Source: Diaporthe sp. PMI_573 (Eukaryota; Ascomycota; Sordariomycetes; Diaporthales; Diaporthaceae). Taken from it: a DNA stretch of 64,000 nucleotides. The position numbers were made by a program, and so were the translations under genes. Positions 1 through 12,758 of the stretch are shown one piece after another. The DNA lies in the NCBI GenBank assembly GCA_021399435.1, contig JAJTUP010000002.1:1984001-2048000 (forward strand), read 5' to 3'. The notes under the pieces are model-generated. The model saw nothing but the letters and a program-made list of their open reading frames with translations, did no database searches and was not told the DNA's origin. Every line of letters starts with the position of its first letter. Positions within the stretch are counted from its first letter, which is position 1.

Positions 1-1740
1 GACAAGTGCGGGTCAGACCCGTGTCAGCTTTCCACGTCACATTCTACGGGCCTACGGAACGGGCTCGCAAGCCTCAATTAGCTATCTACAGGGTTGACAA
101 GTGCCGGTTGCCCCTTCGGCATTTCACAAATTCGCCCTGTCCGATGCCTGGCGTGACACAAGGGCGGTCTACGGCTTCAGCCCGCCGGCTTGGAAGGATC
201 CTGTTTTGTTAGTTATGTGAGATCTTATCACGTCGGCACATGGAGTCGGGTCGAAGGCCCAACCCCATCCAGCCCCAAAAATGGACACCGGAGACTGACA
301 AGCATGTCATTAGGCCTTTTATGTCGAGCGATTTGCTCAGGTAGCTGGGGAGAAATCGGTCGTGACGGCCGCCATCGAGGCCACAGCATCGTGAGGAGGA
401 CAACGACAGCAGAACCCACAATGGCTGCTTCTTTCTGCAATGCGAAATCAGACTGACTTGGCCCTTATCGAGCTGAATCCGGACTCAGACCACGCAGCTT
501 CAGTCCAGTAATTGATTGCTGGCTCTGAGAGCTCGCCTCGCTTTGAATCCCTGAGCTTCCTGGTGTCGCTCTCGGGTGGTCGCCCCACTGGTTGACGGCA
601 GCAAGAAATCCAACGTCTAGTCACGTCGGATTTTCTGGGTGGAGGCGGTCAGTCCAGGTCGACGAGGCTGCCGACCATTGAGAAGTCGACTACTGGTCAC
701 TGGAGAGCAGGCATAGCTCATGTGACGCCATCACCAGCGGTGTCGAGATAGCACGAAGCAGCTTCTATTGTGTCTCAATCCACTGTTCTAGGGGCCCCAG
801 CAACTCTTTGGTCTCGTGCAAGGCCTCAGCAATGCCCGGTGTCTCGGGAAACCCTACGGAGTCGCGGAATTGTGCGACGTGGCGATGTACGTTGAACAGA
901 TGTCTCGCGGTTTGTGCCCCGTGAGTATCTGTCCGGCTCCTCGTGAAAGGACAACGGGCCTGCTGCAGTACCACGGTGGCGCTTCGTCTTGATCGTTTTC
1001 GTTACCGCGTGCATCCTGCAGTGTGCACCCAGGTTCCTTGCGTCCCCGGCCCAAGGAGCCGGGGCGCGATCGTCTTCGCGGTAGGACGGTGACACAGCGA
1101 GGCTGTCTCAGATTGTGGGGGTTGGAGAGATGCGATCGGCTTACTCGCTTCTGCAAGCTGTACATGATCGTGCTTCTCGCGAGTTTTGTCGGGTCTGTCT
1201 TGTCTGTGCAAGCGCGGAACTGTGCGGGAATGTCAGATCGCGGTGGCGCCACAGTCACAAACCCAACCCACGTTGGTGCCAACCTCGGTGTGATCATCTC
1301 GTCGTCGCACAGCATTGACTCACTTGCACCTGGCCTCGTCTGTTCTTGCCCACCGCATGTCTCCGGGTCAAGCCACAAGTCGACTGGAAAATGGGTCCTG
1401 ACTGAGGCTGATACTGCTCTCTCTGCCGTGTCGCCCACCAAAAAGTCTGGTTCTCAGAGCTCAGCCCTTGTCCGGGAGCTTTTGGCGCCTCCCTCCAGGC
1501 CCTGCTGGCCGTCAGAGGAGGCGAGGCCCAGCAAGATGTGACCGCCGACCTCCGGAAGCCGAGCATCGTTCGGAGCCGGTCGCTTACCACCTCCATATGC
1601 AGGAACAGCACAATGGATACTGCCGCGATGCCATAAAAATGGGAATGATTAAGCGAGGAGGGTCGGCTAAGTTGCGGTCGTATCTTGTCTCATTGCTGGC
1701 TGCTTCGCAGTGTGCCTACTCTGGGCCAAATTTTCTATAG

Positions 1741-2166
1741 AGACCTGTCCACACTGCATTCTACACCGGAGGCTATTCTGGGAACCTCTGTGAGCGTAAT
1801 GCATTCGGCACGGGGATCTTGGGCTATACACAGTACCCACAGCCTCACCCGACGGGGCACAGGCCTGCCCGCATGCTGGCAAGGTATCGAAATGATGATG
1901 CAAGACACTAACCACTCGCAACTGTTTGGAGCACCACGGACATCATCACGCAAATTGCCCAAGACTGCAAGTGCCTGTCTTGGACGTTGGCACCGATTAT
2001 TCGGAAGACTCATCCGTCTCTGATTGCGATAGAAGACCCGACGGGAAATATGTACAAGATGCTCGCGGACGATGCACAGCGACGGATACGCGCCCGATTA
2101 GATGGGCATGATCGAAAAATAGTAAGTAAAACCATACAAAATGAAAAGCAAGAAAGAAGGAAGTAG
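1741..2166 (+). other. Unassigned coding-looking fragment
   Basis: Reading frame 1 is open from 1741 to 1908, has TAA at 1909-1911, and is open again from 1912 to TAG at 2164-2166. The second part translates to a protein-like stretch containing LSWTLAPIIRKTHPS and GNMYKMLADDAQRRIRARL. A short intron is possible (GTATCG donor near 1883, CTAAC near 1907, AG at 1929-1930), which would remove the stop. A GTAAGT follows at about 2122, so the second part could also be an internal exon. No ATG clearly opens it and I do not recognise the family. It may be the remains of a gene or an exon of one that extends to the left. Confidence 0.25.
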
Positions 2167-2226
2167 TAGTTCCGGAACTCATCACCGAAACGCCGTGCCC
2201 AATGCGAACGTTACCCACACTTTGGG

Positions 2227-2237
2227 CCCCCCCCCCC
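2227..2237. repeat. C11 homopolymer
   Basis: Run of eleven C, followed after AA by another five C. Intergenic; similar C runs recur through the window. Confidence 0.9.
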
Positions 2238-2905
2238 AACCCCCTTCTCAAAAGAGCCCTAGTTACTCACCCCTGTCAGCAAAGGGCCGATACTATGTTT
2301 GCTCCTTACCCCATGGGGCCTCTGACTCCACCGCTGACTCTTGCCCTGATCATCCTGATGGGGATGCCCTCCCGTCCCCGGTGTCGTGCGCCCCCCCCTT
2401 CTGGACCACCTCCAGCTGTCTATTCACCGCCCCTGGTTCCATTCAGGAGCTGTATAGTGTGATCACAAACGCTCCGATCCGTCAGGCTTCCGAAGAGAAG
2501 GATCCGGTCGGAAAAGTGACACGGGATTGAGCGAACAAGTTCGTTCAAGAAGAATGGCCCATTCCTGCACCAAGCAGGAGTGACTCCATTACACACGACT
2601 CAGGCTTCCGAACGCTCTCGTGAAGCGCCGTCTTCCGAATGTGACTATCCAGCTCTCGAGGTGCGTTGCCGGAGCCCTTGTGCGTGGGCTGTAGCGTGTA
2701 TAGGCAAAGCAGCTCCATGTCGTTACCCACAGGGTCCCGCATATCCATTTCCCCAAACTGACCCATAAAGTTCCCGTGAGACGAAAGTTTGAGGCCCAGT
2801 ACGGGGTTCTCAGGCAGTTCGACGTCCGGGAAGGAGGTCCGCGGAGCGCGCAGAAGGAGCCTGCGAGTCACCGCAAGCTGATGCCTAGGCGGCTTTTTTA
2901 AGTAC

Positions 2906-5221
2906 TCAGAACATGCCTCGCCCGCTCGCCAGCCTGACAAAGCTGTAGGGAACGTTCTGGCCCACCAGCAGCCTCAGCGTCTCGACTGTCGCGAAAGCAG
3001 CGGTGTCTGCGACGCCGTAGGCCGTGAACCCGCTCTGCTCGGCGACGATCCCCGGGTCGGCCTTGCGGGGCACGCCCATGCCGCCGTCAGCAAGGTCGAG
3101 AAACACCTTGCGCGCGGATCCCGAGCCGGACCCGGGGGCGTTGTTGTTGGCCCCCCCGCCAAAGACCCGGATCAACATGCCCACGATGTTGGCCTTCTCC
3201 GGGCCGAGGGCGCTGACGACCACGAAGGGCGACGCGGCGTCGTCGGTGGCGCCGACCATGCGTGCCCGCTGAAGGGACTCGAGCGAGTTGAACGGCTCGA
3301 TGGTCAAGCCGTAGGCCAGCGCGGGGGGCGTCTTGAAGCCCACGGTGTAGATCTTGCCCACGCGCAGGGCCTTGAGGGCGAAGATGACGCTCGCGGCGTC
3401 GTCGGACGACGAGGCCAGCACGACGGCCGCCCTGCCGAAGTAGGCCGACGGCGCGAGGTCGCGCGTCAGCGCGCTAAGGACGCCGCGCCAAAGCGCGTTG
3501 TCGAAGATCAGCGTCGTGTTGGGTGATAGGCCCGCGTCGCCTCCCAGATGGCCCAACGAGTCCATCCTCGTGTGCCCATTACGCGGACTCGAGGGTATCG
3601 ACGCCGGCGCCGAGGACGGTGACGGCGAGGACGCCCCTGGCCGCACGACTATTGTGTCGACCATGCCGATCACCCGGGCCGCCTCGCTGAGTATGGGCCC
3701 GGCGCCGCCGTTGATGGAGGCGAAGAATGGGCTGTTCCCAACCAGGCTGTGGAAGGAGACCGGCGGTTGGAGGTAGGCACCTCCGAAGTTCTTCTGGTTG
3801 CACCACGCCTCCATACCACCATTACCCTTGGGCTGCCTCTCCACCACCGCGAAGTGGTGTGGCAAGCCGAGCTCATTGAAACATTTCTCGTAGAAGGGGG
3901 CCTGTGGTGTCGCGCTGCGGCTGGCTGGGCTGCTGATCCCGTAGATGTTTTTCTTGGGAAGCTGGCCGAGCAGAGACAGCGCTGCGTTTATCTCGGCCGC
4001 ACTCATCTGCCCGGGAGCAGCTATGATCGGCAGCAGCGGGTGCGTGATGGGGGTGAAGACCTTGTTCAAGGTTCTGGAGAATTGGCCAGTCTCGCCCATG
4101 TTGACGCCCGAGAAGGGCGGCGAGTCTGGGTAGTCGGCCTTCATCTTGGATCGGAAATATTCAAGCTCGAAGTTCTCGTTGTGGTCGTTGATGATTGCGA
4201 TCATCTTGATAATGTCTGCATATTTCTGGGATTCCACGAATATCTCCTCGGCGTGCCTGGAAGGCCACTTGAAAGTCCCAGAGAAATCGTGAAACGCAGA
4301 CATGATTCGACTGCTTCCTCTCTGTTCCCAAAGCGACTTCCTGATGGCTTCTGGCAGCCAGAGCTCAACGTCGATGTACTCTACACCCCACTTGATGGCT
4401 CTGTGCAGGTACTCATAGTATATGTTGGGATCATCCATGGGAAATCGGCCGTTTTCTCTCGTGCATCTTGTCGTGAATATGATGGGAAGCTCTGTACTCT
4501 GTCGCAAGAGCATGACCTGTTGTCCAACATAGCTTAAGCTGGGTATGTCTGAATACGTGCCGTTCCCGAGTGGCTCCTTCAACAGATCGACACGTATCTC
4601 AACGGCGTCGGCCCCAACAGTCAGGATGTCCAGATTTGGTAGAGCTGCCCGTACGTCAGGGAAGGTGGTTGAAATGAAATATGTTCTTGACTTCGCCATG
4701 AGTGTTTCGTGGTGGTTGAGCTGGCCCAAGGTGAAGGAGATGAACCTGGACAGGTCTCGCCGGAAAAAAGGAGTTTCGGTGTAGAGGAATTCATAGTCGC
4801 ACTGCGCAGATAGAAGCTCGTCCGGCGGCATGCCCAAGTTCACCCAGTGTGCGTTGATAGCCACGACGAGCTCCCGATCGCGATCAGTGATGTCTGTCTT
4901 TGCCTTATCTGCTGGTATTCCAACAACAAGCCCTTGATCCGCCTCGTTGACGTCCTTGAAAGCCTCAATCAATCGTTGAGGTTTCCCGAGGATCTCAGCG
5001 AAAATGGACACGATCCTGTCCTGGCCGGGTCCGTATATGACGACCACAATCCTCGTGTCGCCCCTCTGAGGTCCACTGCCAAATGTGGTGGTGGTTAAGA
5101 TGGGCGGTGAGTGCCCATTCATCTCCATTTCAGTATCGCCATCGTTTGAGAACCCGGCGACCAAACTCCTAGGTCTCGCCGGCGTCGGCGTCGACTCCAG
5201 CTGCTGAACCGCCGTCATCAT
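2906..5221 (-). CDS. qutR: Quinate pathway repressor-like protein (QutR/QA-1S family)
   Basis: Single-exon protein of 771 residues from the first ATG at 5221; the frame is open further upstream, so an extra 5' exon is possible, and known QutR/QA-1S proteins are somewhat longer. The order of domains matches the three C-terminal AROM domains from which this repressor family derives: shikimate-kinase-like (about 45-180), type I 3-dehydroquinase (about 190-420), shikimate-dehydrogenase-like (about 428-771). The kinase part has no GxxGxGK loop and the dehydrogenase part lacks the usual VTxPxK motif, both as expected for a repressor. The dehydroquinase part keeps the Schiff-base Lys (K339, in DIIKMI), its partner His (H311, in AFHDF), and binding residues E208, R210, R252, R383 and Q405. 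In Aspergillus and Neurospora the protein represses quinate catabolic genes by binding the activator. None of those genes is adjacent here. Confidence 0.85.
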   Translation of the reverse strand: MMTAVQQLESTPTPARPRSLVAGFSNDGDTEMEMNGHSPPILTTTTFGSGPQRGDTRIVVVIYGPGQDRIVSIFAEILGKPQRLIEAFKDVNEADQGLVVGIPADKAKTDITDRDRELVVAINAHWVNLGMPPDELLSAQCDYEFLYTETPFFRRDLSRFISFTLGQLNHHETLMAKSRTYFISTTFPDVRAALPNLDILTVGADAVEIRVDLLKEPLGNGTYSDIPSLSYVGQQVMLLRQSTELPIIFTTRCTRENGRFPMDDPNIYYEYLHRAIKWGVEYIDVELWLPEAIRKSLWEQRGSSRIMSAFHDFSGTFKWPSRHAEEIFVESQKYADIIKMIAIINDHNENFELEYFRSKMKADYPDSPPFSGVNMGETGQFSRTLNKVFTPITHPLLPIIAAPGQMSAAEINAALSLLGQLPKKNIYGISSPASRSATPQAPFYEKCFNELGLPHHFAVVERQPKGNGGMEAWCNQKNFGGAYLQPPVSFHSLVGNSPFFASINGGAGPILSEAARVIGMVDTIVVRPGASSPSPSSAPASIPSSPRNGHTRMDSLGHLGGDAGLSPNTTLIFDNALWRGVLSALTRDLAPSAYFGRAAVVLASSSDDAASVIFALKALRVGKIYTVGFKTPPALAYGLTIEPFNSLESLQRARMVGATDDAASPFVVVSALGPEKANIVGMLIRVFGGGANNNAPGSGSGSARKVFLDLADGGMGVPRKADPGIVAEQSGFTAYGVADTAAFATVETLRLLVGQNVPYSFVRLASGRGMF

Positions 5222-8200
5222 TTGTCTTCCGGTGATATCGGCCAGCCAAGCGCACTGCGAATTGTGCGAGTGATGTCGCTTTGGCAACAGCAGACCTGGT
5301 TATTCGACTTGCAGTGTTCTTTGTGCTGATCTCAGTAACCAAGGCTAAGAATCACCGTGGCGCCACTCTTTAGTTGGCCACTGTAATGGCGACTTGTTCC
5401 TGTGTTCCCAGTCGCGCATGGCAAAGTGACCGGCAGTGTAAAAGATTGTACAGAGCGGGGCGGAAAGCTGGAGCCCTGGCTCCAAGATCAACAGCCCATG
5501 TAGGACAGACTAAGGAGGGACGCGTGGCGGCAGATAAAGGAGAACGGGCCGCAACGAAAGTTGTGCCTGTTGAGAGTTTCGACCCCTTGAGAGCGCTCCT
5601 GGGGGGAAATGCGTTCCAGGAAGCAGGCGAGCGGTACAAGCTTACTCGAACCCAAGTTGGTATTTGGTGGTGTGCGACAGGGTGCGTTCCTCCTCGTGAG
5701 CTGATAGACGGTATGCGGTTGGGCCAGTCGACTGACAGGCGGCGCGGATGAGATTACCCTCCGAGGCCCGGGGATTTGTGGTTGGATATGCAGGACCAAG
5801 TGACAGGAAGGGCCTGGAGAAATTCTTAATAGGTTGTTTGGAGCTAACAGCGTCAATTGGCCGATGCTGGTTGGTGTGCAGAGGCGACGTTATTCCACAT
5901 ATGATTCCGGCGCATTCCTGTCATGTCATTGCGTCTGTAGACCGATCTCGTGACGTTAGGCCCAGACCGTCTTTCTCTGGGAAAGTCACGCAAGCCCAAG
6001 GCCCGGAATGCTTGCGAGTGGTTATCGCGTGTGCTGGAGGCCGACAGGACAGAGGCATGCGTGTGGCATCGAAGGGGAAAGTAGATGTCAGGAGGCCGAA
6101 TGATGCGATGTTTGGAGTAGTGGGTAAGTAGAAGTAGTCGGCTTCCCGCATCAGGGACCCGAGCAGTCGCGGCGCCAAGGAGTCAGCCAGAATATTTCGC
6201 CGACGCTGGAAACGATTATCCCTGACCTAGCCTGGAAATAAGCTCATTGAGATATCGACGGTTTTGGCAGGGGTCTACACAGTGTTGGGGCATCAGGTTA
6301 CTGCGAGCGCTCTCGACGAAACATCATCCAGGAGAAACCCCAGCTTTGCGCGCTGGCTTGCGCTGAACACGGGCGAATACAAGGTAAGCTGCTAAGCTGG
6401 TGAAGGCAGGAGGAAGAGGCCGGACATCACGATGACTTCTCCCCGTGTCCAGTGAGTGACATGCCGCGGCTGAGAGCACTCCATTGTTCCACCACATGAC
6501 ATGGATGAAGCTCGACAGATCTACAATGCGGATCTCGGCGCACCAGGCCCATGAGCCTCTCAAACATAAGCGGACACAGAGCATTCCTCCCAGCAAGGCC
6601 CAGCGGGGTCTAGCAGGGCCAGATGTGCCGTGCTGTAGTTGGTGGGCCCACTGGCCGAAACTGGTGATCAAGCGAGCAGTCGCCAGTGAGATCTGCTGTG
6701 GTTGCCCACGGTGAGGGCTGCAGGTGGAGATGCAATGCAAGGCCTGCGACCCGCCCCGCCTGTCGCCAATCCGCCAGCCCGCATGGTACGGCGGGCTGGT
6801 GGGCAACAACTGGTGATAGGTGGCTCGAGGATACGCGCGACCTGGTCCTCAGAGGATGCCATCCCACTGACAAGGAGGCTCCGAGCGCCCCCCGCGTTGC
6901 CGAGTCACAGGCTCAGCGCAGGGGACGTAACATCGCGGGGTAATAGCCTGCCTATACTGCCTAAGCAAAGAGCTTGATCCCACGGATGGGCGGACGCACC
7001 CCGACACCCAAAACGCCTTGGGCCCCTGCCAGGGAGCTTGCCCAGGTGCTCCAGAACAGTTTCCCCAGGCCGGAATGTTGGGGAAGAACGTGGGGCGAGG
7101 GTGGTCCGGAATCTGGACCACTGATTTCTGCCGTAATTCCCCTATTTCTGGGATTTTGCAAGCCGAGATCTTCCGCCAATCACCACGTATCGGACTGGCC
7201 TCGGCACATTGCTTGGCGAACGCCGCTTGATGATCAGCAAGCATGGGCGAGAGCAGACAAAAAAGACACCATACACAGAAGGGCCTGCTGTGATTGTGAC
7301 ACTTCTGATGCCTGTCAAAGGCTCGCTCCTTGACTGGCTCCTTGACTGGCAGGCTGCTTCCAGTCTAGATGAAGCGTGCCTCGGCCATGCGGGTCATATA
7401 TTTCTATGAGACATCGCGTCGCTCTGAACCATTCTTTCCAACAGCTGTGTTGGAGCAACGTTCCGTTCCTATCAGCCTAATGGCCATGTCGGTCAACTAT
7501 CGCGGACAGATGGCGCCTGTTCTATGGTCGTCTCAGCCACGACGAGGTACAAAATTCTCAGTACATTTATGTTGTGATGGTGGCCGAGACGTCAATATAC
7601 CCATCAGCGTGCCAGAGTTGCCTTTGTCGGATCGTTCCGAACTGCATTTCAAGTGTGAACGCAGGCCGGATCCTGCAGGTTCTAGGTTCAAAGCTTGTCC
7701 CCCGAGGCGGACCCGGCAGCCCGGAAATACGGGACCCGTACACCTATTTTGCAGGACGTGGTGTGCAGCGGCTGCCAAGTCGTGCAGCTTCATCTATTCT
7801 GTGCTGCTGGAGATTTGAGGGAGGGACGTAGCTGGTGTCCTGCAACGACGATCCGATCGATTGACCCGGCAGACTCCTGGTCGTGGATTTTTGCCAAAAC
7901 GGGCACTGCGGCCGGCTGAACTGTGGCTGGATCGCCCGAGCCGGTCGGTAACCCCAGATGGTACTGAGTTCAATAATTCGGCTACGGATGGAGAAGGAGA
8001 ACCAAATGCTTCTAGCCCCTCGGCTACCAAACTTTCTCCTAGGTCAGATGGACAGTATGGAGAGACAGCAGCGAGCTTAACCTTGGCCACGTCTCGCCAT
8101 CTCTCCAAGACGGCTTGGATCTCATTTCCCCGCCACAATTTGTGGCGTGTGTGATGGCCGTTGGATTACTCGACGTCAGGAATATTACGATCAGTATGGA

Positions 8201-10225
8201 GAAGGTGCCTTTCCTCCAAGACCAGTTTTTCCGCCTATGGTCAGTGATGCCAAGGGAAAGCTCGATCAGAATGCAGCCGTGGAGCTGCACATGTACATAC
8301 ACCACGAAGCCCAAGGAATGCGGCGCCCCGTCCTCATGAGCTCGTCGCCAAACCGTCCGGCGAGGATTTTGTGCAGAAAGGCCAGTCCCCACAGACAAGG
8401 TGTGTTGATTGGAGATGACCTTCGTGTTTCGTCCCGAGGCGCCAGAAAGGTGTTCTAATTGACGTTGCGCCCGTATTGTCGGAAAGGAAGCCCAGTTCTC
8501 GTTCTGTGTTCCTTTTGTTCGGGTGGTCGCACCAAGGAATGCACTCAGATCGTGAAGTGCTCTGAAGCCTAAGTCGGTCTCTCCAGAAGCAAGACCCATT
8601 CACTCCGGAATTCTGGTATCAACAGCTTGTCTGCTTGAGAGCACGTATGCCCAAGTGTTCGCCGACTTCGAATTGCCTGTGAATACGCTAGAGCAAGCGG
8701 ATCAGTCGTCGTTGGTAGTCTTCGAGAGACAGCCATGGGCTTCAACTGTCGCTATAGCTGGATACGGCTCCGCTCTCATCGTGCTTCTGACTGTCTCTGG
8801 TGATGATAATCCCACGAAGGATCTCGATGATAGGTGACCTCTCATTCTGTGCATATGTATTGTGCTTGAAGTCTCGGTCCGACCTGATGAGATTTATCAG
8901 CGAACTGCTGTCTGAACTCGGGGAGTTGCCGTATCCTTGGCCAGATCCGCCAGGACATGAATTCCTCCTTGCTCGTGCACCAACCACTTGCCATTGTCGA
9001 CTGCTTCGCCCCGGCGTTGATCCGTGAAGTTTCCTCCTTGATTGAACTTGGCACCTTCATGTTGATGCGGACTGAGAACCCTGGCAGACAGACACTTTGT
9101 CTACCCAGTGCCTCGGGGACCATACACACAGCTGTTGCCCGCGATATGACTGGTCAATCTGTTGGTCAGATGTCGAACGACCTTCGCAGAGTGCAAAGAA
9201 CACATGCGGTCCCCCAGCAGCCTTCTGGTTCTTGGCTCATGGAGTCAAACGTGTTGCCCGAGGTAGGTGGATGTCGGCCAGGCCTCGGTCTCAGGTTGTA
9301 CCGCGGTGGACCGTTCTCGCAGCCAGGCACCAAGTGAGCTTCGATTGGGAACCACCGAGTTCCACGGACTCCCACGGAGTAATTGATTCCAGTATTCGCG
9401 TTTCAGTCTTAAATGGCTCACCGAGCAATGGCCCCATGCTCAGATGGAAAGCTGCTGCTGGACCCCGGATCAGGCCATGCAGACGCATGGAGAGATCAAT
9501 CATGGCCGTTGAGTCACTGCTTCTGGGCTGCTGTGGGCTCGTTCGCCTTTATTCAAGGACCGTGCTGCACAACATCGAAAATGGTAGCAAGCGCCAGATT
9601 CGTGTACGAAGCTCTCAAAATGTTCCAACACTTCTGTTCAGTGCGTGACTTCCCCTGACCACGGCTCGGATTCTTTCGTGCAGCTAGGAGGGCATTGTGA
9701 GTTGAACTCTGCGCGGAGGAATTACTGTGTTGCCAAAAGTCTGGTTGCATTCTGGATTCTGACATGGCAGTCAGCGCGGTTTAAGAAGGAACGAGTCGTT
9801 CATCTGGTGTGTAACCCACCCTCCTGCCCTTTTTGATGCTGCTTTATCAAATTCGTTGGGCGACCCAGGAAGGCGGGAGTTGGCGGCAGGGGTCATTGCT
9901 CGCGGAAGTGCAAGGCACACCAAGATGTTCTGGTGTCACAACATGAAGACTTTTGAAGGATGGATGCCTCAAACAAATTGATCTTGAATGAAGGTCGAAT
10001 CCCAATGTCTACAGTCTCGATACGTCATTGAAATTGTAAGGTTGATTCGTGCCGCCTGTCAACAGGGACAGCGACACCAACCTTATCTGCTATCGATGAT
10101 CCCCACCGTCAATCAGTTGGCTCGAGTACGGCCATCTCTGTTTCACGATTCAGCCCGAAGAAAAAGTGCAGATACGATGGGATACCTGCCTTCCTGACGC
10201 CCATCAACACCTCCCCCCGCCCAAC
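5222..10225. other. Gene-poor 5 kb region
   Basis: I found no supported gene in this stretch. All open frames are short, overlap antisense frames, and lack recognisable motifs. It separates the minus-strand repressor gene from the plus-strand amidohydrolase gene, so it must hold both promoters, but I cannot point to specific elements. Confidence 0.55.
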
Positions 10226-12474
10226 ATGCCCTCTTTCCTGTTGAGAGGCGGCCTTTGGTTGTCATTTGCTGTCGTGGTAGTGGCCGTCTACCTTGGGCTT
10301 CAGGGCCCACTCCAGCAGGTCTTCACGTCGACCAGGGCCCAGACGTTCTGCTACTCAAAGGGCGCGACGACTAGATTCTCGACCCAAGACACGGCTGCGT
10401 GCTTTACTGTCGAAGACGGCCATTTTATCCAAGTATTCACGCCCGTATCCGAATCCCTGGAGGTCCTCCCAGGCTACGCCATTCCTGGCCTATGGGATGG
10501 TGTAAGAGACTCTGCCCGAAGGCGTTATGAATCAGCGACTAATTCTATGGTAGCATGGCCACTTGGCTCAATATGGGGAGTTCCTTCACTCCGTGGACCT
10601 CTTTGGCTCCACATCACTTAAAGACGCCAAAGATCGCCTGACTGCCTATATTTTGGCACACGAGGGCGTGGGTTCCAGGGAAGACTGGATCAGGGGCGTG
10701 GGTTGGGACCAGATGGTGATGGGAGAGATGCCAACCGCAGTAGGTATGCCCTCAAACGCACCTGGTTCTGGCTACTGACCATTTCACTTTGGCAAGGCCA
10801 TGCTTGCCGACTTTGACGGGCTCTACATTATGCTGGACCGCGTTGACGTCCACTGCATATGGGTCTCCCAAGCCGTCCTCGATCTACTTCCAGACGACTT
10901 ACCCGATATTCCCGGTGGGGAGATCGTTCGAGAGCCAGGTATGGGGGTATTCTGTGACAATGCAATGGAGGTCGTCATGAAGTTGTGGCCACGGCCAGAT
11001 GATGCTCAAAAAACAGCATTCCTCAAGTCTGCAATGGCGAGCCTTCACCAAGTCGGACTCGTGGGCATCCACGATGCCGGCGTCTACACTAATGAGCTGC
11101 AGCTATACAAGAATGTTTTCAGCGCAGATGACTGGACATTGCGTGTCTATGCCATGATCGAATGCGAGGAAAGGAACACGTTCTGCCCAGAAAAGGTGTC
11201 TCTCTTCACTGATGTCGATGGGTTCCTCATTGTCAAGAGCGTCAAACTCTTCGCCGGTGCGTCTGACCCTTTGGCCGTATCGCTTGCTACTACTCAAATC
11301 TAATCGAAATATATTACTGCCATGCTGACCTGTTACAACAGATGGGGCACTGGGTAGCTGGGGAAGTGCCATGATCGAGCCCTATTCAGATCGTCCTGAC
11401 ACGGCAGGTTCTCTCCTAGTCAATGCTTCAACCCTCACATACTTAGCGAAGTCCTGGTCATCAGAAGGCTACCAAGTCAACATCCACGCCATCGGTGGTT
11501 CGTATTTCGCTTTTATCCCTCTCTGGCCCAGCATATTGCAATGCATCTGTGGAGAGTTTTGAGCTGGCACACAAGCCACATCATCATCCGTCATGTCGTG
11601 CTCAGAGGAAGTTCATGAGAAGAAAAAGGGGGGCTTTGAAGCCCGCAAAATTCTCCTGAGAGACATTTTCAGTCTTGATATAAAAGGACAGTCTGCTGAC
11701 AGGTTTCGAAGATCTTGCAAACTGGCTCGCCCTTGACGCATTCGAAGCGGCGCTTGTCGACCGCTGCCCAGGGGAAACGGTATCAGTTTGTCAGGCAAAA
11801 CACCGGTTTCGAATAGAGCAGTAGGATTATTTCCTTCGCAATCCAGTATCACATCGCTCCGGCGCAGCATTGGTTTTCATCCTTTAGCGCCCCTACTACC
11901 TAAAGATAGCGTCCTGAACTGGTACATTTGGGCACATTGCTGATCGCAATGGTAAACAGTGCGCAAATTATAGACCCCGAAGACCAGACACGCATGCATT
12001 CCATGGGTATCATACCATCAATCCAGCCTACTCACGCAACTTCCGACATGGGCTACGCAAAACTGAGATTAGGAGACAAGCGCACCGCCACCGAGGCCTA
12101 CAGGATGCGCTCGCTGCTCGATCTACAGCCCGTTCTGGGGAGTGACTTCCCCGTCGAGCCTCCCAACCCTTTCGAGGGGATATACGCGGCTATCACCAGG
12201 AGGAGCCCTCACACAGGCAAGGGTGCAAATGGCAGCGCGGATAGCTGGTACCCCCGTGGAGGCGCTGACACTCCGCGAGGCGCTGGTGGGTTTCACTGAG
12301 GGCCCTGCGCATGGTGCGTTCCTTGATGGGAAGGCCGGGGTGATCCAGCCCGGAGCTTTTGCGGACTGGGTCGTTCTGGACGAGCCTTTGGAGAGCCTGG
12401 ATATCGAGGACATTCGTCACCTTAAAGTGAAGGAGACATGGGTTGGTGGGCGGCGGGTCTACTCGAGGGAGTGA
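10226..12474 (+). pseudogene. YtcJ-like metal-dependent amidohydrolase, frameshifted
   Basis: Six exons: 10226-10501, 10554-10739, 10797-11256, 11342-11497, 11712-11820, 11960-12474; phases join correctly. About 566 residues if read through. An N-terminal hydrophobic segment (residues 9-27) suggests a secretory or membrane-anchored enzyme. Family (Amidohydro_3) hallmarks are present: DGHGHL with metal-binding His 93 and 95 (made by the first splice junction), IHDAG, DGALGSWG, IHAIGD, RIEHAQ, THATSD and GSDFP. In the last exon the frame switches by one base at the C5 run 12251-12255: before it the frame reads to SWYP, after it the family C-terminus (EALTLREAL to the stop at 12472-12474) is in the next frame. 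Without correction the protein ends at a stop near 12299. Everything else is intact, so this is either a recent inactivation or a base-call error. Substrate unknown. The GTTCGT donor of intron 4 is weak. Confidence 0.75.
12251..12255 (+). other. Frameshift point in amidohydrolase gene
   Basis: Run of five C where the conserved protein frame shifts by +1. Four C would restore one continuous C-terminal exon. Confidence 0.7.
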
Positions 12475-12758
12475 ACTGAGGAGTTTGAATGCAGTGAGAA
12501 GGCGTATTCTTTGGGCCTTAGTCGGCAATCACTCTCATACGAATTGGGACGGCTGGCAGGTTGCCTGGCGACAAGGGCGGATTCGTTGCCTCAAATTATA
12601 CTGCTGCGCCCGAAAAAACTCATTATGGCTACTGTCATTTTTGGTAGCTATTCGCAGGTGCTCGCAAGTGTCTTGGGTCTTCATGTCTTTCACCTGGGCA
12701 GCCCCTGTTCTCACTCATTCCGGCCTCTTTACTGGCTTCTCGTTCCTTTGAAACTCCC

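Larger units (their letters stand above)
1..2905. other. Left-edge region without a confident gene
   Basis: No reading frame here carries a recognisable domain, and the longest open frames overlap each other on both strands as expected by chance. It holds one coding-looking fragment (1741-2166, listed separately) and a C11 run at 2227-2237. The right end is the 3' flank of the minus-strand repressor gene. Confidence 0.6.

Noticed and set aside
854..1541. Long overlapping open frames on both strands
   Set aside because: They overlap each other, have no domain and no splice support.
3749..4537. 262-codon open frame antisense to the quinate repressor gene
   Set aside because: Shadow of the real gene in GC-rich coding DNA; no motif.
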